Part shown: piece by piece, positions 32,832 through 44,285 of the stretch
Layout: every line of letters starts with the position of its first letter
Position numbering within the stretch: position 1 is the stretch's first letter
Assembly (NCBI GenBank): GCA_002917075.1
Contig: NTMA01000018.1
Location: 434,001 to 498,000, forward strand
DNA: 64,000 bases
DNA from: Hawksworthiomyces lignivorus
Taxonomy: Eukaryota > Ascomycota > Sordariomycetes > Ophiostomatales > Ophiostomataceae
Direction of reading: 5' to 3'
Position numbers and translations under genes: made by a program
The notes under the pieces: model-generated
The model's database searches: none
What the model saw: the letters and a program-made list of their open reading frames with translations, nothing else
Told to the model about the DNA's origin: nothing

Positions 32832-33134
32832 CGAAATGCTGACGATCTCGCCATCCAATTCTAGTGCCGTGAAATTTTATTAGATGCTATTTCTTTTGCG
32901 ACGACCAACTCTTCAAATGACTGCCGCGTCTATTATATGCTCTACGCAGGGAGCTTCTTCGCAAGACTGTGCGATGACTAATCGTGTCGCAAGCCCTATT
33001 AAGAGCATGCATACATAATAATACAGCAAGCAGCATATGCAAGAGCGCGATCCGCGGGGTCGACATCTCCCAGAGCTCGGAAGGAACGGTGGAGAGCAGA
33101 GCAGCCCTGTCAGTCCCTTTCCCCGCAAATGCTC

Positions 33135-33172
33135 TGCAGCAGCACCAGCAGCAGCATCAGCAGCAACAACAA
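33135..33172. repeat. CAG/CAA/CAT trinucleotide tract
   Basis: An imperfect CAG-type repeat lies in non-coding sequence. It gives Gln- or Leu-rich shadow ORFs that should not be annotated. Confidence 0.8.
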
Positions 33173-34439
33173 TTTAAGAGAGGGGAGTTGACAACAACAG
33201 CGGAAATCAGCAGAAATCAACACGGAACAACAGAGAACAGCAAAAAATAAAAAAAAGAGAAAGCAACAGAGGACGTCAATCGACAACCAAATTTGGCGAT
33301 GCTGCCACGCACGCCCGCTCCCATTAGCACGTGGGAGAAGTGTTTCCCGACTACTCTGTTCTGCCATGTCAGCGACGCGACAGCAAGAAATAAACAAAGC
33401 ACGAGAATGTGAAGATCGGATATGTATCTTATGTACGTCATTGCCTTCACGGTCTTCCCTTTGCTTGGCACTGCTACCACGTGAAAGAATCACGTCTCTG
33501 TCTGTGAGATGGGAAGGGAACGACGAGATTCCGTATGAGGAAGGAAAGGCCCTCTTGCGACCCTAATTCGACGCACCTGCCGCTTTGATTGGCTAGCAGG
33601 CCTAATCGCTCCGCGGGCTTCTGGAACTTATCGGGTATTGCACTTAGACACTAAGACATTTGCAGAGCCTGGGGGAAGGCGCGCGCGTCACAGTTACTCA
33701 CACTATAGGCATGTAAGATACCTACCGTGCCTACCTACTCAACGCACACTCACACATTTTCGGTTGTGTCCCTCTCTATTTTGCCTTCTTCCTCTTCCCT
33801 CCTCTTCCTATTACTCCTCCTCCTCTTCTAGATCTATTTCAATCACGACAAACCAAAAAAGCCACGCCCTCTGCGTTCTCGTGGCCCTTTCGAAACTAAA
33901 CCCCGCCTTCATTTCGCTCTTCCTTTTCCTGGCCCCCTTTTTGCGTATATTAACCAAGCTTCAGGAATACAGATTTCCGTGTCTATCAACCTCTCAAATT
34001 CCCGTTCCCCTTCCCTCGTTATCTTTCTGACTCAACCGCGACAACCGATCGTCCCGACTATCTGACCTCCTCTTGTCCGTCGACTTTCGAATTCCACGAA
34101 ACTTGTTATCGTCTGCTTCGCGATTAGGCAAATATACTTGTCGACTGCTTTGCAAGCTTTTTTCGTCCATCACAACATTCGGCGCATCTCATCTCCTCCC
34201 CATCTCCCTCCAGGCATCTACCGCGCAAGCCCGTAGACACAGGCTCATCCTGAGACCAGACACGAAATCTTTCACCTGCCATCGCCCTCTCTCGACCATC
34301 GTTGCAGGTCCCTCTCCGCCGCGCTTCTCTTACGCACCTTTAAAAAAGCCGTGATCCCCTGAGACTCACAGCGAGGTGCGCTTCGAAGCGTTCAAGGAGG
34401 GGCTTGCCGTTGATCCTCTCCTTTCTGCTTTCCTTCTAA

Positions 34440-37400
34440 ATGAGTCAACTCTGGTCGTGCTACGTCGCAGACAATGTCGATCGCTTTCGACGCCTGCTCG
34501 CCCTGACCGGCCACAGCGCCCAGGCAGCTGCCGTATGGAACGCGAACGTCGGCGGTAGCGTCGGCGGCGGCGCCTCCTCTGGTGCCATTGCTGGCATTGG
34601 TGGGTCTGGATCCGCCAGAGACCCGGGCAGCATCCCCTTTGCAACATCCCCGAGAACGCCTGGCGGCAAGTCGCGCAAGGCTGCTGGCCATGGCTCTGCC
34701 TACGGAAGCGCCAAGTCCGGTGCCTCTGGCGCCATCGGCAAGAGCGAGATCAACAGCCGCGACCATGCCGGCCTGACTATCCTGCTGCGTGCCGCCGGTT
34801 CCGCGTCCGACAACGCCCTTGCCTTCGTCCAAGCCCTCCTAGAGCACCCGGCCGTCGACATCTACGTGCAAGACCCGGAGAGCGGCTGGAATGCGCTCCA
34901 TCGTGCCCTCTATGCGGGCAACATATCCATCGCCCGCCTGCTCCTTGAGCGGGAGCGCAGAGACATCGCTGGACGGACGCTTGGCGCCCCTGTCGGCCGT
35001 ACGGGACAGCTCATCAAGACCAAAGATCACGAAGGAAACAGTCCGTTTGATCTGTATAACTCGACCATTGGAGAGCGACTTTTGAATGCTCTCGATGACC
35101 CTGATTCGTTGGTGGAAGAGGACTCGGACGACGACGAGATCGCCCTGCAGGAAAACAGACCCAAGTTCGTTGGCTCTTTCTCTTCCATTGCTTCCACTAA
35201 ATGTTTTAATCTTGCTCGTCTTTGCGTCTAACTTGGTGCCAAACTAGGAACGCTGGAAACTTGCAGGCTCTTGTGGACGGAGAAGGTAGGCGCCAGCGCC
35301 AGCCATCATGTTCTCCTGTCTTTGCTGTGCCGCTGCTTCTCGTGCTGACTCGCTGCCGCGTTTAGATCTATTCTTCTTCGGGAGCAACAAAAACTTAAAT
35401 CTCGGCCTTGGCGACGGAGACGACCGCCAGTTTCCAGAACGAGTCTACCTAAAGCGACCAGACCATCTCGCCCACCGCCTGTACGAAGAGCATCTGGAGC
35501 AGGCTGCGAAAATATCTGACACGCCAGTTATCCTGCCCGATGATGTGGCTGATATCCCGGCACTTGTTCAAGGCCAGCCGTTGTTGATTCACGACGTGGT
35601 CTTGTCCAAGCTTCACAGTGCTATATTGACGGCCGATCCGATATCGAACCTCTACGTCTGTGGTATTGGTCGAGGCGGCCGCCTCGGTCTCGGGGATGAG
35701 AACACCCGCTTCTCCTTTCAGCCTGTGCAGGGGCCTCTGACAGAGAAGAAGATCGTCCAAGTGGCTCTCGGCCAAAATCACAGCATGGCTGTGACCGACA
35801 ATGGCGAGCTTTGGACCTGGGGCTCCAACACTTTCTCTCAGCTGGGCTACACGCCGCCGCCGCCTGCAAAGATAGATGAAGATCCTATGAGCCCGACGCC
35901 TCGCCAAGTTTTCGGTCCGCTGAGAAAAGAGCCCATCCTTGGTGTCGCTGCATCTTCTCTGCACTCTGTCGCCCATACAGGGTCGTCTCTGTACTGCTGG
36001 GGCAAGAATGTCGGCCAGCTGGCTCTCATGGATGCAGACTCGCGCTCTCTGGATGTTCAACAGGTCCCACGCAAGGTTGCTGCTTCGCTTTTTTCTTCTC
36101 CGATTGTTGCTGTTTCTGCCATTGACAAAGCCACAACATGCCTCCTTGCGAACCACACCGTGTGCGTCTTTACTAGCTATGGATACAACATTGTCAAGTT
36201 TCCCTTTACCGAGACCTATGGCCACCACGCCCGTCTAGGCCACTTCAACATGTCTTCGCGCTATGATCCGGGCCGCAGCCAGATCAGCTACATTGCATCC
36301 GGCGGCGAAACTATTGTAGCCGCTACGAGCCGCGGTGACCTCTTTACCATGAATCTGACAAACGTCTCTGACTCGAGCCAGTCGGCCACCTCCACGACCA
36401 ACCCGTCCAAGATCCGCGGAGCTCTCACGCAGCCGCAGTGCATTTGGACCGCACGCAAAGACGGCGTGCGCTCTGTCGACGTAGGGGAACAAGGCTCTGT
36501 GATAATCAGCACGCATTCCGGCGCCGTCTGGCGCCGCGTGAAGCGGGCCAAGGCGAAAGACGCTCATGTCAGCGGCGGGGCAAAGACCGACGCGAAGAAG
36601 AAAGACTACAAGTTTCAGCGTGTGCCTTTTATCACAAACGTGGCCACAGTGCGAAGCTCGACTTTTGGTGCTTTCGCCGCCATTCGACGCGACTCTGATG
36701 TCATTAAAAAGCAGATTGCCGTCGACGAACAGACGCTGTGGGACGATGTCCAGCCCTTGGTGGTGCTCCGTGACTTCGAATCTTCGGAGCCCCAGAGCAA
36801 GGATGCGGACACGCTCAAGTTTTGGAATGCCGAGACCCTGAAAGAGCGCCTCGGTGACGTTGCGTATCAGGTCCTGCGGGCCACCGAGCTCGAGAGCGAC
36901 TTGGCCCAGTACCTGACAGACTGGTCGTACAAGAACAGGACAGCAGCGCCACTCGGCGCGGTGCTATGCACGTCTCTGTCCCCGGAGATTCGTATCCCGG
37001 TACATAGCTGGATTTTATCTGCGCGCAGCAGCGTGTTGCGCAACGGGCTAGCTCAGTGTCGACGAGGGGAAGGCCCGTTTGAACTGCCTGACCTGCTGCA
37101 TGCGGAAATTGAGCAGGAAGGAGGCACGCCCACGGCTGTTATTACATTTTCCGGCTTGGATCTGCTCAGCTTATTGAATCTGGTTCTTTTCCTCTACGAA
37201 GACAAGGCCATACCCGTGTGGAACTATACGCGCCAGGCACCACCGTTGGCATATCGCTACCGCCAGGTGCGAGCAGAAGTTATGAAGCTCGCTATGCGTC
37301 TCAATATGGCTCAACTGGAGACTGCTGCCCGCATCCAGATAGAGCCCAAACGAAGCATGGATCGGGATTTTCGCCTCGCCATGCAGGACCCGCAGTTTTT

Positions 37401-39813
37401 CGAAGATGGTGATGCCATATTAGAGCTGAACGGCGCTGAAGTTCCTGTCCACAGCGTGTTATTGTGCCAGCGCTGCCCATGGTTCCAAGGTCTGTTCCAC
37501 GGGCGCTCTGGGGGCATGTGGCTGGCCGGTCGCAGAGGGGCTGAGGGAACATCCAGCAAGGTGCGCATTGACTTGAAGCACATGGACCCCAGCGCCTTTC
37601 AGTACGTTCTGCAGTTTCTATACGCCGACACCGGGGGCGAATTGTTTGACTCGCTTGTATCCCCAAATCTCGAGGCCTTTTTTGATTCCGTCCTCGACGT
37701 CCTGAGCATTGCCGACGAGTTGATGCTCGACCGGCTCTCGCAGATATGCCAGCTGGTGCTCGGGCAGTTTACCAATACACGCAACGTGTCACAGTTGCTC
37801 AACACGGTCAGTGCTTGCTCTGTCTCCGAGTTCAAAGATGCTGGTCTCGAGTACATCTGCCTGCAGATGGAGATGATGCTTGAGAATCACCTGCTGGATG
37901 ATCTTGACGAGGACTTGCTGCAGGAGCTGGACGGGGTAGTCCGCGACAACCAGATGACGCAGATGCCGTTTGCCAAGAGCGGCCGGGCAGAGCTTGAGCT
38001 GCACCAGAAATATCCCGAGCTGGCTCAGGACATTGACGAAGAGCGGCAGCGGCGCATCAGAGAGATGGTATTCAAGTCCACACAGCGCGAGGAAGAGCGC
38101 CGCGTAGTTTCCACATCGTTCAAGAGTCGAATTGGCAGCCTGGACGACCTGTCGACGTCAGCTCCGCGGACGACTCCTGAACGGTCGAGGAGGAAGTCTC
38201 GTAGCGCTCGCAATGAACCCTTGAGCCCTGACTTACGGCCGAAGGCATCTCACACGGATCTTATCTTCAGCATGGAGGAAGAGGACGCTGCGGAGCTAAG
38301 CGGCAGTCCTTTAACTGGTACCAGGCCGTCAAGCAGCGGTGGTATCGATGCACAGGATGATCAAGGCCGAATGGCAGGATCAAGCTCATTGAGAGAAGAA
38401 GACGGTCTAGGTATCTCGCCGTCGCCATCCCAGCCTCGAGTGCAAATTACTGGGACATCGCCACTGGCCAACTCCGTGCTGCCTACAACTCCTAGCACGC
38501 CTGCCACTCGTCCTATAGGACGGGGCTTTGTCAGACTTGGCTCATCTACGGCGGCGACCGCGGCAGCTAGCAATGCTATTTCGAGTGAGGTGAGAACGCC
38601 GAAAGGAGAGAACAATGCCCGTCCATGGGGGTCGCCTACACCTGCTTCTACGTCCAGGTTAGATTTACGGACCATCATGACGGAGACTACATCATCGCCG
38701 CCGGCAAATAGGACATTGGCGCTCTCTGTCTCTCCCGATGCGCAGCGGGGGATTGAAGCAACTGCATCACCAAAAGTCGGCCCCCCCAAGATGTCACAAA
38801 AAGAGCGGAAGAAGCAGCAGCAGCAGCAACAGCAAGAGCAGGCAGCATCCAAGAATGCACCAAAAGGACCGGCGTGGGACACAAGCCAAGGCCCGAGTGA
38901 TGGGAGACGCTCATCGGCGCCGTGGAATGTATCAAAGGCACCTGCCGAGCAAGCAAAGCAGTCTTCAGCCCGCCTTGCCCCTCCGCCAGCTTCATCTCCT
39001 GCTGTTGCGGCACCGATCAGTGTTTCGCCGGTGCTTGTCTCTACGGACCCCAACCCAGGGCCTACGGCCAAACCGAGCACAAAGAAGTCTTATCACAGTC
39101 CGCGGGCGGCATCTCCCGACACGCGCTTTGCGGGCCAGCCGCGCCCCAGCGCCGGCAGTTCTAATCCTGGGCCCTCTTCATCGTCTAATTCTGCACCGTT
39201 GGTGCCGCATTCCACGGTGTACATCAAGCCTCGGCCAAAAGCAGAGCCCTTGCTTGGCGTGAGCATGGCGGACATTATCTTCCAGCAGCAGCTGGAGCAG
39301 GAGAGCATGCGCGAAGCAGTAGCCAAGCGAAGCTTGCAAGAGATCCAGCAGGAGCAGGCCTTCCAGGAATGGTGGGACCAAGAAAGCCGGCGGACACAAG
39401 AAGAGGAGGCCAGACGAGTGGCGCGGGAAAAAGGCCGTGAGGGACGGGGACGAGGAGGCCGGGGACCGAAGTCGAGCGGCAGCGCCAGTGCTGGAGGGGC
39501 AAGCTCTGACCCGGCAGCAGCGGCTGCTGGTGACGAAGGCGACAAAGGCAACTCTCGCAAGGGCAAGACAGCTGGAAGCAGCAGCCATGGCAGCAAGACG
39601 GCCAGCAGGGGTGGTGGCGGCGGCGGCAGTCGTGGTCATCGCGGAGGACGAGATAGTGCTAGTGGTGGAGGCGGTGGTCGTAGTGAAGCTGATGGGGTCA
39701 GCAAGGGTAGCAGCGCCAATCTGCAAGCTACTACTAGGCAGCACCACGTGGAGGCTCCCGGTGCAGAAGGGAGCAGTTTTGCGCGGCGAAGAGGGCGGGG
39801 CGGCAAGGCTTGA
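34440..39813 (+). CDS. ankyrin-RCC1-BTB-BTB protein of IBtk architecture
   Basis: Three exons, 34440-35164, 35248-35285 and 35366-39813, give 1736 residues. Ankyrin repeats lie at about residues 100-215 (DHAGLTILLRAAGS, GWNALHRALYAGNISIARLL). RCC1-type propeller repeats follow (LFFFGSNKNLNLGLGDGDDR, VCGIGRGGRLGLGDENTRFS, ELWTWGSNTFSQLG). A first BTB/POZ begins near residue 783 (SPEIRIPVHSWILSARSSVL) and a second near 933 (LELNGAEVPVHSVLLCQRCP). The last about 600 residues are Ser/Pro/Gly-rich and disordered, with a coiled Gln/Glu-rich segment (ADIIFQQQLEQESMREAVAK). This order is that of animal IBtk, a CUL3 substrate adaptor, and of the related fission-yeast BTB protein. Ubiquitin-ligase adaptor function is inferred from architecture. 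Exon 2 is only 38 nt. Confidence 0.9.
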
Positions 39814-40862
39814 AGTGGAGGCCTTGGCTAGCAGAGGCTCTTTTTTTCGGCAGGAGGAAATGTTTATTTTCGTTCTTCCTAATATGCGTTGTAATATTGT
39901 CGCTTAAGCCGTCTGTTCCCCCCTCGATGCCCGTTCTCAAAGGATCGTGTTGTCCTTTCTGCATACACGCTTATTAGAGCTTTTTGACTACCGCTAGCGT
40001 TCTGCCGGATTGTTTACTTTATATATAATGTTGGGTAGTTATGTACGTTTCACCAATTGCTTGTACCAATTAGAAGATACCTGCTCTGGACCACAGACAC
40101 AATTGCGTCGAATTGAAGCGGGAGTAAGGCAGATGCGTAAACAGCAAGTCCTGCCCAGGGATGCACCAATCCAGCAGACGAGATGCGCACACGGTTCAGA
40201 TTGGCTGGCTTGCATGGTCATCGCGAAGCTGGACAATACGATGTATGCTGTCATAGCATCAAGTACTCCACGGTGGAAAGCCTGGGACGCTTGTTGTCCT
40301 AGGCAGCCAGAAATCCTTCTGGGTGAATCACCTCTTCTGGCATACAATTTTTTTTCCGTCCATGTACCTTGGCACGGACAGGGCTCTACTGTCTCTACTT
40401 GTGTGAAGCAAATCAAAATCTGACAGTCATATACGGCTTTTTATATGCACACCATTCTCGCTGCTCAAGTCGAATTGGGCATCCCGCCTGTCCCACACAC
40501 ACCCTCTTTGCGCAGGGCGTTCTGAACATGGAAAAGAAGAGTAAAATAGTCCGCACCAAACAACTTTCTGGGATGCTTTTTCGCAATGACTCGAGCTTAG
40601 CCTTCTCTGTGGGCCTCAATTGTGATATGTCCTCTGCTTTCTCGCTTGCCTGCTCATGGCTGATTGACGGACAAGGAGCGTTCGCTGCCTTGCACCGCAC
40701 GTCTGCCTAGACGTCATTGACCACACAGAAGACGAGAACGGGAAGCGGAGAAAAGAAAAAGTAGGAAAAAAAAAAAAAAGAAGAATTAACAATAAATGCA
40801 AAATGAAACCAAGGCAATTGATCAATTACATAAAAGTGCAAAAAATGTTACTTTTTTTTTTT

Positions 40863-41393
40863 TCATTCTCCTTCCTCGTCTCCGATCTCACCGCCTGAGC
40901 TATTCACAGCAGTCCACGTCTCTGTTGCATACTGCATGGGAGAACAGCAAGGCAGCCAAGAGGGACGACAGGTGATGGGCGACACGGAATCTAGATTGCA
41001 GCCTGTGGGCTTGCTTCCGGTTGTAAACAATAGAAAGACGAAATCGTTTCTTTTTTCTTTTTCCGTCTCGATCTGCACTCGCTAAAGGAGAGAGAGAGGC
41101 ACACGGACGGTGTCGTCGCATCCCACGTCGTCGGCGCAGATGCACGACCAGATAGATTGGGATACGAGAAGACGCAGACCTGGAAGAATGGAAGTCGCCG
41201 CGATTTCTCTTATCTTCAAATGAAAAAGGCAATCTATGCAAAGTGCACAGAGCAATCGGTTACGTAGGTCACAATAATACAAATAATACAATAATACAAT
41301 AATACCACTCACCACAGACACGCACTGGGTGGCTTGCCCGCCGCAAATCAGCATCGAAGCCGTTGGCGGCCGCAAGGGGGAGAAGCGCACCAT
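40863..41393 (-). CDS. tentative small multi-exon gene
   Basis: A first exon from an ATG at 41393 encodes MVRFSPLRPPTASMLICGGQ and a few more residues, then meets a consensus donor GTGAGT at about 41312. Downstream, an acceptor CCATGCAG is followed by an open piece reading YATETWTAVNSSGGEIGDEE and a stop at 40863-40865, which looks like a genuine C terminus. One or more middle exons would be needed, and a CTTCCAG acceptor near 41180 is a candidate. I do not recognise a family, and the joins are unproven. Confidence 0.22.
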
Positions 41394-42838
41394 GGCCGGC
41401 GAGCTTTAACGTATTCGTTTAAATCTGGCACACACACGCTCTAGCTCCCTCTAGCACTCAATCGAGCTGTCTCGCGCCAGGCTTGAGGCCAATCAATGGG
41501 CGGGGCTGTGGCGTGAGCGGTGGCACCGCACGGTGTGAGCTGCTGGAGGGAGGGTCGAGGAGGTTTCGAAGGGGGGAGGGCTGCGCTGTCTGCACTGTCT
41601 TCCGCCTTTCTGGGACTTCTGGGAGGGCGAGGAGGGTTTTCCTGGGTTCCGCTGGCTGAAGCAATTGGTTCGTAGAAAAGCGATCAATTGACCTGCAGCT
41701 CGTGATAGCAATACCACAGCAGGTCATTCCGCATTCGGGCTTTGCCTGAATTATCGTCTCCTATACAACAGAAAGCTCTCACGCTCTCTCCTTCGCTTCT
41801 TTTGCCGGCTTGCGATATCATTATGCTCATCATGGGACCCCTTTTTCGTCCTCTCTCCTTTTTTTTTTCTCGCGCTATCAGCTCCATTTTCTCACCTCGA
41901 AGGATTCCCATGCTGAGCAGAGGCAGCAGTCATTTCTGTCGATCTTGCCCGCCACATGCTTATCCTTGCTCTCATTCTCGTTCTTGCTCTTGCTCTTGTT
42001 CTTGTTTTTCTTTTTCTAGCTTACTGACGACAAAAAGTCGCGTGTCAGGGCGGAGAGAGAGAGCCCTAAAGCATAGTATTTTTGATCTTGTTAGTTGGCA
42101 GCGTCTGCAGAGATACGTGACATGTGCACATGAATCTAGCTTAATAGACGCTTGGTTCTTCGGAAACGAATGATATTATCGCTGATAATCATACAGTGTC
42201 AGATACGGTGTGAGTGGAGAGTACCCTAGAGAGACACATAAGAGAGAGAGAGAGAGCACACACAAGACACCAATTCACTGATAGTAAAAGACCACTCCAG
42301 AAGACCAGGCCAGGCCACCCGAGCCACCCTCCTCCTCCTCACGCTCCTCTCGTTCTCCTCTTCGTCTTTCTCCGCTATTTCTGTTAGCAGTTCCCCACCG
42401 GCGGCTTCTTATCCTTGTCACAATTCACATTAAGCGTATTTAGACTCGATGCGTATGTAACGTGTACGAGTACATACGTGTGTTTGCTTGCGAGCAAGGG
42501 AGAGCGTTTGTATGATTTCTTTCATTCGTTTCTATTGACGTATTTGCTGACCGAGTTTCTTCTCGCGTGAATCAAAGCACGACGGACATGTCAACTGTAA
42601 AAGAATGGCGTAATTAGCTTTGTAGGGCCCTTAGTTTTTGCCTGTAGTTTGGCAGTTGTGCACTGTGTCTTCCGTACTTCATGGTTTCTTTTAATTCCAT
42701 ATGCCGTATGCCGTTTGCCGCGCCCGCTAACAGCTGTTACTAGTTCGTCCCGCTGTTCCCACTGTGACCTCCCTCGTAGCTGCCCTACTGTCCCACTGTC
42801 TGTCTGTCCTACGGATACTGTCACTATTCTTCTTCACG

Positions 42839-42858
42839 CCCCCCCCCCCCCCCCCCCC
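42839..42858 (+). repeat. 20-base C homopolymer
   Basis: An uninterrupted C run within a pyrimidine-rich stretch. It is probably length-variable. Confidence 0.9.
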
Positions 42859-43770
42859 AAAGAAACAACTTCGAGTTCGTCCAGTCAGTCCAAGTCTGTC
42901 CCTCAGCCCAGATCGAACTCTCCTCTGCTGTTGATTTATACTCGTCTAATCCATCTCGACGTCTAGCTTCCTCTTCCTGCAGACGTCTTGCTCGCTGGTC
43001 TCCAGTCACTCGCTTTTTGCTGTTTATCGGAGCCGATTCCCCCTCTTCCTCTTCCTCTTCTCTCTGGAAACGAGCACCAGCAGCTCTCCACGTCTTCGTT
43101 CTCTTCGGGCATCTTTGACTTTGGTCTGGGTCTTCTCCAGCCTAGATCCTCGCTTTTCTCCGCGTCCTATCTGGCCGTCACACGACTTCTCCTCTTCCTC
43201 CACCAAGATCGATCGAATTGTAGATGGACACACGCCAGCAGACACAAACAGGATCCCAAGACGCAACACGCTTTCGACTTCACGACCATACACATATTGG
43301 CACAAATTCGTCATATACGCACAAATTTATACGTATTCACCAAATGCATGTCTGAATCCCGGCCAGCGATTAGAAAACAACCCGTGTACATACAGACGGG
43401 CGCCAAGCGATCATAGCCAGCCAGACCGCCTTGCATCGGTATCAGCCGGCAGAACCGTCATCATCCAGCCCATCCAACCCATCAAAACCCATTCAAGCCC
43501 ATCCAGGCCATCTCTGTGGCTCTCCCTCCTGCCGCCAGGCGCACAGAGCCCCCCAAATCCCAATTTGCTGCGTGCAGACAATCCATTCGTCAGTTGGCTT
43601 CCACACACACCCACAACCCTTAACCCATAAACCCCCCCCCCCCTGTTCAGCAGCCAAGCCAACACAGGCAGACCCCATCAGTCATATATTATTATCAGTC
43701 AAGTCGGTCAGTCAGAAACTGTCGGTCCTGCATGAGGTTGTATGTACCATATGCGACGGAAACAGAAGCC

Positions 43771-43809
43771 TAGCAGCAGTACCTAGCAGCAGTACCTAGC
43801 AGCAGTACC
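43771..43809. repeat. three perfect copies of a 13-bp unit
   Basis: TAGCAGCAGTACC is repeated three times head to tail, followed a little later by CAGC tetramer-type repeats (43834-43862). It lies about 480 bases upstream of the ATG13 start. Confidence 0.9.
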
Positions 43810-44186
43810 TTTCCGGTCGCCCTACCCAGCAACTCAGCCAGCCAGCCAGCCGGCCAGCCAGAAGCAGCACCAGCAGTATCCGCTGCATCAAAGGCGACAA
43901 GGCGGTTGCGCAAAAAGCAGTCCGCCACCCAAAAACCAACGTCCAGCCCCGTTGACCTCGAACGGCCAAGCTCCAAGCCCATCATTAACTCTGTCGAATG
44001 CCCTCCCTTTCGCCTCCTCGAGCTCAATCTCAATAAATGTAGCCCGCTGCATTCATCGCCTTGCTTCTCTTCCCCCCAGCACACGGGGCGGGCAGGCTGA
44101 ACGCCGTCGCCGATAGAGTGACGCAATTCTTGGACATACCGTCCTAGCAACAGCAGGGTCATCCCATCGGTCTCCCGGCTGGAAAA

Positions 44187-44250
44187 CAGACACACACACA
44201 TACGCACGCACACACGCGCGCGCACACAGATACACTCACACACGCGCAGC
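44187..44250 (+). repeat. CA/CG-rich dinucleotide tract before ATG13
   Basis: Alternating CA and CG dinucleotides form a purine-pyrimidine alternating stretch ending about 35 bases before the start codon. It probably lies in the 5'UTR. Confidence 0.8.
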
Positions 44251-44285
44251 ACGCGGCTCGCAGCACGCGCGCACTCATACTCGCA

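Larger units (their letters stand above)
31834..34439. promoter_or_regulatory. divergent intergenic region between the carrier and the IBtk-like gene
   Basis: This is 2.6 kb without a supported gene. Near 31880-32060 the plus strand is purine-rich, the leader side of the carrier. From 33730 to 34350 it is pyrimidine-rich, the leader side of the downstream gene. Two small repeats are listed separately. Confidence 0.55.
39814..44285. other. 4.5 kb intergenic region upstream of ATG13
   Basis: I find no strongly supported gene. It contains one tentative small minus-strand gene (40863-41393), pyrimidine-rich stretches (41740-42020, 42330-42380), a 20-base C run, a 13-bp tandem repeat and a CA-rich tract immediately before the ATG13 start. 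Much of the right half is probably ATG13 promoter and leader. Confidence 0.5.

Noticed and set aside
32806..33172. Repeats considered as a CRISPR array or origin
   Set aside because: The units are 3-6 bases in direct tandem without spacers. They are simple microsatellites in a eukaryotic intergenic region.
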